DNA of 52,648 bases from Mnemiopsis leidyi (lineage: Eukaryota > Ctenophora > Tentaculata > Lobata > Bolinopsidae): NCBI GenBank assembly GCA_000226015.1, contig JH152923.1:936-53583 (forward strand). The letters are read 5' to 3'. The notes under the pieces are model-generated. The model searched no databases. It saw only the letters and a list, made by a program, of their open reading frames with translations, and was not told the origin of the DNA. Shown here one piece after another: positions 11,287 to 22,998 of the stretch. Both the position numbers and the translations under genes were made by a program. Positions within the stretch are counted from its first letter, which is position 1; every line of letters begins with the position of its first letter.

Positions 11287-12500
11287 CTATAAATAATAAT
11301 TTTTCCACCCCAAGGTCATACCACTCTGTTTTGAAGTGAGATTGCAATTTAAGTACTTAAGTAGAAATGATTTCAATCTCGATTCCATGCTATTTATAGA
11401 AGGTGCATGTATGACTTTATTGCAGAGTGACGAGTTTGATCCAATAAAATTCCAATTTGTGGGGCCTGATAGCAAAAATTATTTTGGTAATGTTTGAGTT
11501 TAAGAGATGGTACAAAAAGTCTTTCATTACATAATGAGGCATGGGGCTTCAGTCTAAGAATTTCCTGAAGATACTTTGGTTCTTCTAGTATAAGTAATTT
11601 TTTTAAGCAGAGAATCGACATATAGTTATATGTGCTGTAAAGAGTCATAATGCTGTGTTGCTCAAAAGCTGGTTTTGTAAGCCCTTTTATATGTTTCGAC
11701 ACACGCTAAATTTCAAACAAGGTTCTTAGAGCTCTTTTCTGGAGTAGGAATATTGGTTTTAGTCTATCGGTATTTATAGAGTAAGCACCCCAAACAGAGA
11801 TAGCGTAAGTTAATTGTGAATTTACAATAGAGTTATATACGGTATTTCTAAGAGCTTTTGGCAGGATTTTGCGCATTTCATAGAGTTGGGCAACACTACT
11901 GCGAACTTTACAAGTAACATGCTGAGTTTGTTTAGCCCTACAGGGTCTCTCATCGATTATTACACCTAGAAACTTTATCGAGTTTACTCTCTGTAGTGGC
12001 GTGGCTCCAAAACGTATATCGACATCAAATTCATCTCTTTTATTTTGCCTTAGCGTTTTAAAATTGATGAACTTTGATTTACTGACATTGATGTGTTATG
12101 TAGATAGTTTCCTTTAAGATATAACTTTATTTTACCCAGAATATCATTAATCTTACAAGTTGCTTCTTCTATGCTATTACCCTCAACAAATAAGTTAGTA
12201 TCATCTGCAAATACAATAAATGACGCAACATCTAAGCAGTTTGATGTGCAGTTAGGTGTTGCACATGTGCACTGACTGTATATAAGATCATTGATGTAGA
12301 TTAGGAAGAGTAAAGGGCCAAGAACCGAGCCTTGTGGGACTCCGATAGTAACTGATAATAGTTCGAGTAGATATTTCCGTTAAAAACTGTTTGTGTGCGA
12401 TTGGTCAGGTAGTTTTGAAGGAATTTCAGCATAAGCCCTCTAATACCATATAATGTTCTAGCTTATCAAGTGACAAAATGTGAAATCAAACGCCTGCAAA
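11287..12500 (-). pseudogene. Non-LTR retrotransposon reverse transcriptase remnant
   Basis: Read on the minus strand across several frameshifts, the order of motifs is that of a LINE (Jockey/CR1-like) reverse transcriptase. An AFD motif A remnant lies near 12490. It is followed by YGIRGLMLKFLQNYLTNRTQ (about 12450-12385), GVPQGSVLGPLLFLIYIND (about 12350-12290), VFADDTNLF (about 12220-12190) and SIKFLGVIIDE (about 11985-11955). A C-terminal tail follows, down to a stop near 11287. The catalytic FADD is present, but the frame is broken at several points and the endonuclease half is absent. It is a dead, 5'-truncated copy. Open frames at 11287-11475 and 11394-11702 are pieces of its C-terminal region. 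Confidence 0.9.
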
Positions 12501-12884
12501 GCAACTAGATGATCGCCAGAATAGAAAATAAGTCATTAGTTTAGCACCTAGCTCTTAGTCACATGGAGAGAAGCTGAGATGGGGTTTTGTATAATAGCAA
12601 AGAATTTTATGGGTATATAAATTGAAGCACAATTGTTTAATTTCTTAAAGTCTTGATCTATTCACCTTCGACAATTCAGGATCCACTTTCCAACAATGGG
12701 ATAATGATTGCCTAAGAAACACTAACATCGCACAGGATCTATAAGTATTGTTTAAAGCGTCAATTCAAGTGTCAAGTCAATGGTGTCGACTTATCGTTAG
12801 ATTAGCTTGCATTAAGTTGCATTAGCAATCTTTATTCTCACGAATGATATAAATATTTACTACGAATTTGTAGTTATTGTATTT

Positions 12885-12945
12885 TTACACAAATTTTTCA
12901 GTGCTTACGACGTTCAACCCGTAAGTAGCCTCTCGAAATAATACT
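12885..12945 (+). repeat. Fragment related to the MITE arm at 13610-13670
   Basis: ttttacacaa, agtgctt, ttcaacccgt and gtagcctc occur in the same order and spacing as in the left arm of the palindromic element at 13596-13766. This is a diverged second copy of one arm. Confidence 0.6.
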
Positions 12946-13595
12946 ACGCCATGTTAAACTGGGTCATTTAAAGCAAATGGTGGCAAATAAGAAAAATACA
13001 TAAAACCGAATATATGTCTTTATTTTCGGGAAGATAAGGATACTAATTTTCAACTATATGACCTTTTGGACTATTTGGTCTCTTTAAAAAATCCGATTTT
13101 TAACACTGCTCATTGGAAGAACCGCCAGAGCTACGGTCCATAAGTTGAAGAAAAAAATCGATGATTGGGCTGCATCAGTCACCATCTGGAAGAAAACAGC
13201 ATGAGTGCCTAGAAGCTGGCTAGTTGGCTTCCTATAATCAGAAAAACGTTTTTTGTCAATGATGGTGTTGCTGCGTTTTGTCTATTCATTTTGACCCCTA
13301 TGTCTCCTATACGCACTCTTCATACTCGGCCATGTACGTTAGCATCACTTTGATAAGAAATCATGTTAATAGAGACAATTATTCATCCCTTTTTTCGTGA
13401 AGTTTCGAACATCCTTGTTTTTGTGTCCCACTTTGTCGATGTTGGTGGTTTTTTATCAGTTGTTAAATTGTGGTCGAAAACAAAGAGTTTCCTACATAAA
13501 GAAGAGTTTAAAAAAGTTGGATTCCTTTGTTTAATAAAAAAGAAACAATCTGTACAAAATTTAATCATCATCTATGATCTTTACTGTGGAGACCT

Positions 13596-13766
13596 CGCCA
13601 GATCACACGCTTCGCTCGCAATTCTTTTACACAACTTTTTTAGTGCTTTCAACCTTCAACCCGTGCGTAGCCTCGTCAACACTATGCACGGGTTGAAGGT
13701 CATAATTAGCACCGATAAAGTTGTGTAAAAAGCGTGCAATGCGTGTGATCAATTTTCCTCCGAGGT
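13596..13766. mobile_element. Palindromic MITE-like element (foldback)
   Basis: Two arms of about 65-70 bases form an imperfect inverted repeat. The left arm runs from gatcacacgc through ttttacacaac to ttcaacccgtgcgtag. The right arm mirrors it from ctatgcacgggttgaa through gttgtgtaaa to gcgtgtgatc. A short loop lies around 13672-13682. Outer cctcg/cgagg steps may extend the pairing. It has no coding capacity, so it is a foldback or MITE-type non-autonomous element. Confidence 0.8.
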
Positions 13767-14049
13767 GGGAACTCCACGGTATTACTTATATACAATATAC
13801 ATAATTAATTTATCTGAAAGGTTCTTAAATCTGCACAAACTTACAAGATATTTATGCTGTTGCATTAAGCTGTATTCAACTGAACGATTCAAAACTGCTA
13901 ACTTTTACTTAAGTCTAAAAAGTCAAAAGAAATTTCCGTTAGAAAAGAGATTTTTTAAATTACAGAAATTATACTCACTTTGCTGCATCTGACTGACCAT
14001 AAAGAAACTTAAAGATTGCTATTAGAGACGCACTTAAGAATCTCTTCCA

Positions 14050-14733
14050 TCAGATTCTCAGACAAAGCACCCCCTCATTGAGAATAATGTCCCGTGTAGT
14101 AAGGATATCGGATGAAGCATTCTGGAGTGTGATGTTTCTGTTAGCTGTTCTGCCGATTGTCAGACCGTTGGAGAGGGAGAAGATACTGTTATGTGAGGAA
14201 GAGAGCATGCTGGCGTTTGTTTCCTGGGGAAGCAGGGTTTCGAATAATGCAATTTGGCTTGACTATTTTCAATTATTTTCATTGGGGGATAGGTCATAAG
14301 TAAACTTAAAAACATTATCCTTTTAAATTCAATGATACTAACCATGTTAATGTCGGGATCATCAAGCGGATTTCCCATCATATGGGACATAATTAAATCA
14401 TCTGGTGACGTCAATATTGTTTCATTTGATGACGTCATACTGTCGCTTGATGATGTAACAATTTCTAGTGGTTGAGATGTAACTTCCACAAAATCATCAA
14501 CCACTGATATTTCTGTTTCTTGATCTGTACACATGGATGATTTGTCGATTGTTTGAACATTTGGCTGAATTAGAGTTTGATTGTTTTGACCAGAATTAGC
14601 CGTCACAGTTTTCTGTTGGCGTGATAAAGGGGTATTGTTGTCTGTTGACTGCACCATGGTGTTTGTTGGGAGTTGCTGGGTTGAGAAAATTTGGTTGTCT
14701 CTGGGCTGACTCTTTCCGCCAGTCAAAGACGAC
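14050..14733 (-). CDS. Two exons of an unrecognised Ser/Thr/Gln-rich protein (3' end)
   Basis: Minus strand. Exon 14343-14733 starts after acceptor ctttcag with one base of a split codon and ends at donor gttagt. Exon 14050-14262 starts after tgaaaatag and ends at a stop (14050-14052). The phases agree (0/0) and both frames stay open. The first exon encodes about 130 residues rich in Ser, Thr, Gln, Asn and Asp, ending NPLDDPDINM. The second encodes about 70 residues including QIALFETLLPQETNASM and ILTTRDIILNEG. The composition suggests a disordered activation or cytoplasmic tail, but I recognise no domain. The phase-2 entry shows that upstream exons exist. None is visible before receptor gene 2, so this gene may span it, or may share its transcript. 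Confidence 0.55.
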
Positions 14734-15279
14734 CTGAAAGGTATTGTTTTAATCTCATGTTTAACATACTGGAAATAAATACGGCAAAGTTATTTGTTAA
14801 CTTTAATCCTAAATGATTTAGTTTAATCTTTCGTTTGTACAATATCTTGAGGAAAAATTGAATGTCTGAAGATGAAATTGTCTGTTAAAAAAGAAATTGG
14901 ACAATCAAGAGAATCGTTGGATTTTACTGATTTAAGATATAAAATTCACGTACCATTACTTATTGTACTTAAACAAAATAGCATATACATATTCAGCGAA
15001 AGGAGATAGCACAAAATTTAGAAAACGTATACTATTTAAAGTCCTATGTTACTTATACGATGTTAAGACCTATACTTTGATATCAATATATGAGAAAGAA
15101 ATATGATGAGAATAAAGTATATTGAAAAATAGATAAGATCGGGACCGCCGATGGAATAACTGGCATCAAATTATGTTTTATTTAAGTTTTCTTGGTATCA
15201 TTTAGTCACATTTTGTGCATGTGATTGTGTTAATGTGTTGTTCATCTCAGTGAAAACAGTTTTTTTTCTTTTGAGACGC

Positions 15280-17574
15280 TCAGTTAACATCTTCAAGCTC
15301 AATTGTAACAGTGTTTTCCCTCTGAAAACGCTTTGTTATCACCCTGGTGAGTTTTCTTAGGTTCAATGATGCAACTGTGTTGATTTTCTTATAAATCTCA
15401 CTGTAGAAGATAGGGTTCAGGAGACTGTTTATTGGTAGTGCAAACAAGGCCATCCACTCAAAGATCCCAGCCGAAGGACTGTCGTTAGCGACATGATAAA
15501 ACACTGCAGTTCCGATGAAAGTCAGCCAGCTGGCAAGTTGAGTTCCGATCATGAGAGAAACTTTGACCGCCAAGGAAGGAGACCCCACTCTTTGCCTGTT
15601 CGCTCCGTTACCGATACTGCCTACCTCTCTCTGGGAGAGGATTTGTTTTCTGACAATGACAGCGTATGTTAGGGTCACTATAATCAGAAGTAGAGACAGC
15701 ACTGCTAAGTAGAACAGTTTGTACACTAGGTAGGATTGTTGTTTTTTGAAAACGTTGTGAACGCAAAAGCGAGTATTCCCGTAGTATCCAACTTCAATAA
15801 TATCAAAAATCGAGCTCTTTGAAGTGACATTGTTGAGGTTTCTGACAGTAGTATAAATGTCTGCTTCATAAGAAAAGTAATTTTTGTGCATTGATTTTAG
15901 CATTGTCATATTAACTAAGTAGCTAGAGATGAAAGGATTTCGGGTTAAGTCTTTGAAAAAGGCCTCTGTTCGGAAAATGCCTTGAATGGAAGCTACTGGA
16001 AGAATTGGCACGATGGAGTTCACAAAATTGATGGTAATGAGAATTGTAGAAGCTATGATAATTGTTCTCAGCTTGGTGCGGGTCTGTATTTTGATACAGT
16101 TGACACATCTGACAATGCTCATCAGAGCTATTGCACTTAGTGAACCGTGTGATGCTACTGAGAAGATTACCCCTAGGAGCTGACAGTAGATGCTTGATCT
16201 CCATTTCTCGTCCTGAGGACAGTAGCTGCCTTCGGAGCGAAGTACAAGAGATGCCGTAACTATACCGCAGTTGTAGAGTCCCATGATCAAATCGAAGAAG
16301 ATGACTTGGAGACATAAAAATCTGTCCACTTTTCCTGCAGACGTCGCGGGACTCCTTTTAAGACATCGTATACCGACTATGGAGTTGATTATGATCATGG
16401 TGAGTCCAGATATTAATGTGTAGATGAACAAAATGTTAGATTTGATGAGGTTTTTGGAAGAATCATCTGTATAACAAGGGCCACATTCGTCTCGTCCATT
16501 TGAGCAGTGTTTAATTCCATCGCATTTCTTGTCTTCAGTAATCCACTCTATGTTCTCAGTGGAGTTGGGATAGCAGTAGAAGCGTCCTGGACATTCTTTT
16601 TCATCTGCACCGTTAAAACAGTCTTTCGTTCCGTCACACAGTGAATAAGCAATCACAGGCATTTGATATTTATCTTTCAGGCCACAAGTAAAGTAGAACG
16701 TAGATCTCATACTATAAATACCATATAAGATTCGGGAACAAAATATATTCCATTTATTGTCAACAAAACTCGGAATGTCAGTGCAGTTCATTTCACAGAA
16801 TTCTGAAAAATTGAAATTGGCCAGATTGCTGTGTTCTGTTCGTTCCAAACATTTGAATAACGGGTTTTTTTCTATAACATTTTCAACAACAGAGCTGCAA
16901 TTGATGTTTGCAACATTTTCAAAGGTGCAGACTTCATCAAGATTGCTCGGGTAATAAATTTGCTTCAATTTGCAATATTTTTCCTTAGATTTGTCTTTTG
17001 ATACGCATGTAGATGAGTTGATAGTTGGGCAGTCTATCTTCACAAAACCTTCACATAAGCACTCATCTGCACTGTCAACACAGTCACTGACACCGTCACA
17101 TAGTTGTTCAAATGTAATGCAACCAGAGTGATTTGGACAGTAGAAAATGTCTTTTTCTTGGTTTTCACAATAACACTCGTCGGTCAAACATTCTGATATT
17201 CCATCGCAGAAATGGTTTGGAGGTAATTGACAAAACCAAGAAATTTCAGCAACTGATTGAGCACGTGCGATTTCTTTTCCTTGGTTTAGTATAAGATTAA
17301 TTGCTTCCACAGAGAATTGGCATACATCTTTATTCATGTTTGTAAAGTTTGCTGTTTGAAGCTCGAGGCTATCATCGCCAAGAACGTAGTTGTGCACATC
17401 TTGACATAGGACACTTTTTCCTGGAACCACCATCTGGTATTCGATGGGATTAGGGATTATTTTCGGATCAGTTGTTGTTTTGTCCGGAGTAGGAGGTTCA
17501 GGAAGAAAACTGGGCAAAAGTAATTGCACTGGTTTGTTCATCAAATCTGTTGTTGTTTGAGGAGTAGATGCCAT
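15280..17574 (-). CDS. LDLa-repeat 7TM receptor 2 (LGR-like GPCR), single large exon
   Basis: 764-codon minus-strand frame from ATG at 17572-17574 to a stop at 15280-15282. The ectodomain of about 375 residues has about four LDLa-type Cys modules, with cores such as CDGVSDC..SADEC and CDGTKDC..GADEKEC. Seven membrane segments follow, TM1 at about residues 379-402. TM3 is followed by MSIVRC rather than DRY, and TM7 ends in LPINSLLNPIFY, as in leucine-rich-repeat hormone receptors. It is a paralogue of the receptor at 4522-8636 by architecture and TM7 motif, without the hevein-like modules. The frame stays open upstream of the ATG to an acceptor-like ttatcattcag near 17635, so the true start may lie in an earlier exon. 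A hydrophobic MIKLLTHFIFLTS peptide occurs there in another frame. Confidence 0.85.
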   Translation of the reverse strand: MASTPQTTTDLMNKPVQLLLPSFLPEPPTPDKTTTDPKIIPNPIEYQMVVPGKSVLCQDVHNYVLGDDSLELQTANFTNMNKDVCQFSVEAINLILNQGKEIARAQSVAEISWFCQLPPNHFCDGISECLTDECYCENQEKDIFYCPNHSGCITFEQLCDGVSDCVDSADECLCEGFVKIDCPTINSSTCVSKDKSKEKYCKLKQIYYPSNLDEVCTFENVANINCSSVVENVIEKNPLFKCLERTEHSNLANFNFSEFCEMNCTDIPSFVDNKWNIFCSRILYGIYSMRSTFYFTCGLKDKYQMPVIAYSLCDGTKDCFNGADEKECPGRFYCYPNSTENIEWITEDKKCDGIKHCSNGRDECGPCYTDDSSKNLIKSNILFIYTLISGLTMIIINSIVGIRCLKRSPATSAGKVDRFLCLQVIFFDLIMGLYNCGIVTASLVLRSEGSYCPQDEKWRSSIYCQLLGVIFSVASHGSLSAIALMSIVRCVNCIKIQTRTKLRTIIIASTILITINFVNSIVPILPVASIQGIFRTEAFFKDLTRNPFISSYLVNMTMLKSMHKNYFSYEADIYTTVRNLNNVTSKSSIFDIIEVGYYGNTRFCVHNVFKKQQSYLVYKLFYLAVLSLLLIIVTLTYAVIVRKQILSQREVGSIGNGANRQRVGSPSLAVKVSLMIGTQLASWLTFIGTAVFYHVANDSPSAGIFEWMALFALPINSLLNPIFYSEIYKKINTVASLNLRKLTRVITKRFQRENTVTIELEDVN

Positions 17575-17639
17575 GTATGACCATACGAGGTCAAGAAGAT
17601 AAAATGTGTCAGCAGTTTTATCATCGTTATTCTGAATGA

Positions 17640-20600
17640 TAAGTTTGTATATAAAAATATATATATTGCTAGCAAACGCTTAGATCAGTGTCTAAGTATT
17701 GACTTAATGACTTATTGACAATATCAGTTGGAACTGGCTTGAATAAGAATAAAGTAGGTCGGTGGGTTGCCTCTTTTCATAACTTCATCAAACCATTGTT
17801 TTAATACATACTATTTGAATGATGAGTTTAAGTCTAATATGTTTGAGTTCAATCCCGTCTTGTTTCTCCCCCATCAGACTATCAGAGGAAGCAAGACTAT
17901 AACAACACTACAAATTAGTTACAAGTATTAATATTCAAGCTCTTGACATGTAACAATGTACGAACAGGTCAAGCACTATTATTGTTATGTTACCTTTTGT
18001 TTCAAAATCAATTACAATATAAAGGGTTAATGGACTGTCGTACTATAAGTTTCACCACACAAGTAGCTGATATGAACAGAGAAAAGGCATTTTGAGCGGT
18101 TGGAAAAACTAATATAAACAATGTTATTGGCTGAATAGTATGATCGACTATATCATACTTGAAAAATTGTCCACCTTTCAAAAGACCTGTATTGAGTGGA
18201 TTATGTCTGAGAGGAATCTTCTTATTCAAGTACTGATCGATGAAAAGTTGGCTAAACTTTACAAATCTGAATAGTGAATGTAGTTATTATAAAAATATTG
18301 CAGCACCAGAAGGCAAATAGAAACGAAAATTTAGGAAAAGAAATATGCAGTTGACTGTAAGTTTTAGAAAAATTGAAATTTTTTGTTCTCTATCCTTAAA
18401 GTTTTCCCTGATGAAAAATTGTCGATAAACGCCAATAGTTATCGAATATAATAGCGATCATGTAATTTAACTTTTCAAATATAGCACATAAAAAAGATGC
18501 TCTAAAAATAAGCCCAAACGCTGTTCTAATTGATGGTCAATCAAAACTTTGCTTTGCTCGGCAACCTTATAACTACTAAAGCTTACAACTACTTAATGTT
18601 CCATATTGAGGAAACATAAAAAGTCTCGATAGAAATTATAAATTTCTTTCACTGTGTTAAGTCACATATATTGAGACTAGTGCACCATGTGCCAGCCATG
18701 AGCCAGTATAAGTGGTATAATTTACTGCAGAAAGTAGCTGGATATCACTACACTGTTCTATTATATAAAAGTTAGTATGCAGCTGGAATAGTTGACTCGT
18801 GGATAGACGAAGGAAAAGTTCACTAAATAACTTAGTTCCTCTTTAGTATACGGTTTTCGGAAAAAACATGTTGTCATGTTGTCCTTTAAAATAGCATACA
18901 ACTGCAAAGAGTCATATTCATAAAGATGCACTCTTGGAAAAAACCTGTCCTATTGAATTACTGAAACTCATTTTGCGATCGCCGATCATATTCATAATTG
19001 TCACTTTATAATTCTTCCCCCATCTGCTCCTAAGGGCTGGTTACTAAACAATTGTTCTATACAGACAAAAATAGGACAGTGTCCCATTGAACTATATCTT
19101 ATTATCGTTGATATTAGTTTAAGTAAACTATATAATTAAAATTATATAACATTTCACTAGGCAAATCTATCCAGTTATGAGGTCGAGCGCCTTGTGTCAG
19201 CGAGGCATTATAATTTAGAACGTGGCTTGATTTCACTATAGTAGACAGCTGGACTCGCAGATCCCTCATGATTCGCCATAGATACTCTGATCGATCTATT
19301 AGTATTACCATCTATAGTAATCATTAATGAACTTTTATCGCCTTAATAACAGAAAAAAAATTGGTCAGGATTTTTATGGGGAATACCAGATTCTGATTTT
19401 TTAAAGGTGGCCTTCGATTTATTAATAAAATAATGTCTTTTCATGGAGGGAACTCTCTGAAAATTGACCTGAATGAACTCGCCCTCGAGCCATCGACGAA
19501 CTCAAGAAAAGTCACTTCGAGCATTCATTTATTAAAGACGGTTGATAAAAACACTTCAGCTTATTATAGCTTCGATGACTAAAATATTAATCCTCAACCA
19601 GTGGCAGTATATCAAGTAAAAACAAAAAAAAACATTTTGGCTTATTCGAGAGGGAGGGACTATCATTACTATAGCTCAAACTGATATCGTTTTTTCAACT
19701 TTGGTTCATTCTCAAGTGTTTTCCTGCTAACTGTATCAAGAAAATCGGTTTACGCATCAAAATCTTACTAATTCATCACGCATTTCACAGTTAGCTAAAA
19801 GTAATATACACAGTTAGTTAAAAGTAATATACTTAAAAATGCTTGAAAGCCACGAAAAACGAAAAAATAATGACTTACATAGTTATTGCAGTGCTATCAT
19901 CCTCCAAAAGTACAAATAGAAATACAATTCAAAGCCCGCATTGAGAATTGTATTGTATTGTATTGAAAAAAGTAAAAGAAACTCAATTGATCAAATAGAC
20001 TTAGAAGCTTTATCAAATTTCAAACGGTCAGCTCTGCCTATGAGTATGATCTAGAATTGCAAACTGCTACCAGTCTACCACATGAAGTAAGCGGACACAC
20101 TAAAGCACATACGATGAAGTGATTTGTGTGGCGTGCGCAACAAATGAGGGGGGTTATACTTAGACGTCAAATGTCGTTTTGTTCGGCATTTAAAACAATT
20201 TTAACTTTTTTGATGCTCTGTGTATGCATTACCTCAGATAATATAGGAAGGCTGAATCAATTGTAATTGTATCTGTATTGTTCAACTGTAACTGTAAGTT
20301 GTAACACTTGTATATATGTAAGTTGACGATGTTTCACAGAATTGAGCCCGCTTTTTTTGCGGTCTAAGGCAAACGATAGAATTCAATTTCAAATTGCATA
20401 CTTATTGATAAAATCTAATGCCATAGAAACGCAAGTTCAACTACCCGGCTTGGTGAACTTAAATCTATAGAATTAGATATTCTGGAATTGTGCAAATCAA
20501 AGAAACTGCTGTGAATATCTTAACATCCTGTAACTCAACCGAGCTACGCTGTGCTATAAAAGAATGAACTAATGATCAAGCCGAAGTGATATACTGCTAG

Positions 20601-21261
20601 TGGCAAATGATACAAGTTATAGTAGTGCAATGGAATAACAAGAAATACAAGTGAAACGAATTTAAAGACGTTAAGATTAACATAATAACATAGTAAAGAT
20701 ATAGGTTCTGGAATTCTCAATATGGCAATGAAATGCGTGCTGAGTAGTACACATAAATTTCTTTGTGCATACATGCACAGGATTGTATATATACAGCGAA
20801 TATTAAGCTTTAGCGCAAAGCGTTCTGTCAAAGATGGGGTCATCAAGGGAACATCAGTGATTTAACATAAAATTTTTAATCAAGGTTGTGGTATGAAAAT
20901 AAACGATTTACTTCCAGTCTTCCAGCCACTGATCACTTTGTTATAGACCGATGTTGTATTTGGGTTATACAGGAAGTAGACAAGGACGTAAAACAGCTTA
21001 TAGTTATAAGTTACTTGCACAGGTTTGCGGAATGTGTATGACAACTAGGATGAAACGTTTTTCAATAGAAATAGTGGTGAAAAGAGTTTGAAGCTTCACC
21101 TTGTCCGCTAACAAAGGAATCAGTGAACGCTAGGGAAATAAGGCATTGTCATGGTAATACACCATCACCATGGTAATTAGAGGAAACCCAAAACTAATGC
21201 CCTGCTTGTTTCTGCACTGATTGTTTCAGTCCCCATACTTGGCAGTGGATGTCGACCACCA
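17640..21261. other. Gene-poor AT-rich intergenic stretch
   Basis: No convincing exons seen on either strand. It contains a short (attgt)n run near 19950-19970 and a possible LINE 3' tail around 20150-20370. In that tail, a short peptide-like end (SAFKTILTF) is followed by gtaactgtaagttgtaac-type sequence and a gcccgctttttttgcgg stem. Confidence 0.45.
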
Positions 21262-21995
21262 ATTACACACGATAAAGCCACAATCAATAACTGCTCTATC
21301 ATGTCAAGTTATCCTCATAACAGAACTAGAAGTATTTGTATAAAACACAAAGTAAACATTTAGTTGCTAACCAGCTAACGTTTTGTCGTTTTAACTCTTC
21401 ATGCTACCACTTCTCTATTTGGTAGTGGAACTGTGCGGTACATCAGTCGCAATTGAAGGCAAAGCGTACCTCCAGAGAGAAAAGACACGGGGCTGAATAA
21501 TTGAATTCCCGGAGATCAATCAGACGAAACAAGTAGTGTACAAATCGAAGTTAAATCTTTACATAGAAATCTTTAGAGGTCTATAGATCCATAGTATAAA
21601 AACGTCATGAGTCACCCTAAAAAAGACACAGGGCTATCGCAGTATCTTTTTGCAGTGCAATTGTAATGATTAATTGGGCTTCGGGGCTGTCGCCATGGGA
21701 TTCGCCGGCATCTTTTACTTTAAATTGTCAAACATTGATAATTTTCATTTTCGGACCACAGTAAGAGGTCAATAAGGGCCAAATCGGAGTCTTAATTTGA
21801 TTTCGGGACTGTCACTATCTGATTTGTCGTCAAATTTTGCATCAAAATGCTGGTCTAAATTTTCTTCCAGTTCAATGTTAAACTTTTTTAATTTGGGTCA
21901 CTAAGGGTCATTTAGGCGGTCAAAATTAACTCAAGATAAGGATCTTGGGGATAGGAACCGTATAAACTAGGGATGATATGTATTTATAAAACACG
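21262..21995 (+). repeat. Direct duplication, copy 1
   Basis: Begins cacacgataaagccacaatc and matches 22452-22998 in the same orientation with few changes. It contains an extra block of about 170 bases (about 21605-21775). That block itself resembles the adjoining sequence: both carry the theme of taatt, then tcggggctgtc or tcgggactgtc, then atctgatttgtcgtc. An internal duplication therefore occurred in this copy, or was lost from copy 2. Confidence 0.85.
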
Positions 21996-22149
21996 CACAC
22001 TCATTTTTGCAGTGTCACGCTGGAACTTTTCCACGCATTGCCGTGTCAAATTACAATACAGCCGTTGTAAACTTCCCACGCTCCCAGCTTGATTATAACG
22101 ATTCAAACTGACAAACTCAATCGCACATTCCACGGCACACACTGTTTGA

Positions 22150-22345
22150 CACGGCGCCAATTTGAAACTAAACTGCCCAATGCGCACCTCTCGCCCTAAT
22201 CACGTGACAAGACGTCACGATCTGTTGCGCCAATCACGAACAAGGATCACGCGCTTCTCTCCAATCAGAACACTGTTTACATCACGTGAACAAACAGAGC
22301 AACCTAATTGGACGTTATTTATTCGTGGTGTTTTATATAGAATAA
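22150..22345 (+). promoter_or_regulatory. Promoter-like segment (CCAAT, E-box, TATA)
   Basis: Within 200 bases the plus strand has CCAAT at 22157, 22230 and 22261, an ATTGG near 22303, two CACGTG E-boxes (22201-22206 and about 22283-22288), an aagacgtcacga CRE-like site (about 22208-22219) and a TATA-like tttatatag at about 22332-22340. Order and spacing fit a RNA polymerase II promoter firing rightward. The putative transcript runs into the N gap after about 60 bases, so its product is unknown. It could equally be the LTR or internal promoter of a transposon inserted between the two duplicate copies. Confidence 0.4.
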
Positions 22346-22398
22346 AGACTTGCACTTGGAGCTTATCAAAAATACACACTCCCTACGCTACGCTCGGT

Positions 22399-22408
22399 NN
22401 NNNNNNNN
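22399..22408. other. Assembly gap of 10 N
   Basis: Ten Ns lie between the promoter-like segment and the second copy of the local duplication. The round length suggests a placeholder of unknown true size, and a repeat is a common cause of such gaps. Order and copy number across 21262-22998 should be treated with care. Confidence 0.99.
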
Positions 22409-22451
22409 ATTTTGAGTAAACATTGGCCGTGCGAAGTAAAAGCCGGTCCCA

Positions 22452-22998
22452 AATCACACACGATAAAGCCACAATCAATAACTGCTCTTTCATGTGAAGT
22501 TATCCTCATAACAGAACTAGAAGTACTAGTTATAAAAGACCAGGTAACATTTTGTTGCTAACGTTTTAACTCTTTATAACTGCTACCACTTCTCTTATTG
22601 GTAGTGGAACTGTGCGGTACATCAGTCGCAATTAAAGGCAAAGCGTACCTCCAGTCAGAAAAGACACAGGGCTGAATAAGTGAATTCACGGAGATCAATC
22701 AGACGAAACAAGTAGTGTACAAATCAAAGTTAAATCTTTACATAGAAATCTTTAGAGGTCTATAGATCCTTAGTATAAAAATAGGCCAAAATAGGGGTCT
22801 TAATTTGATTTCTGGACTGCCACCATCTGATTTGTTGTCAAATTTTGCATCAAAATGCTGGTCTTGATTTTCTTCCAGTTCAATGTTAAACTTTTTCAAT
22901 TTGGGTCACTAAGGGTCATTTAGGGGGTCAAAATTAACTCAAAATCATGATCTTGGGGATAGGGACCGTATAAACTAGGGATGATATGTATTTATAAC
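22452..22998 (+). repeat. Direct duplication, copy 2
   Basis: Matches 21262-21995 from cacacgataaagccacaatc to gggatgatatgtatttataa, lacking the extra internal block of copy 1. No open frame is conserved between the copies, so non-coding DNA or a transposon fragment was duplicated. Confidence 0.85.

Larger units (their letters stand above)
12500..14049. other. Repeat-derived intergenic stretch
   Basis: Apart from the MITE-like pieces I see no gene. The 121-codon plus-strand frame at 13363-13728 runs into the palindromic element, has no family resemblance and is probably chance. Confidence 0.5.

Noticed and set aside
13363..13728. 121-codon plus-strand frame
   Set aside because: Runs into the palindromic foldback element, has no splice or family support and a composition typical of chance frames in AT-rich DNA.
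22162..22419. Plus-strand frame running across the N gap
   Set aside because: Covers promoter-like motifs and unknown bases; composition is not protein-like.
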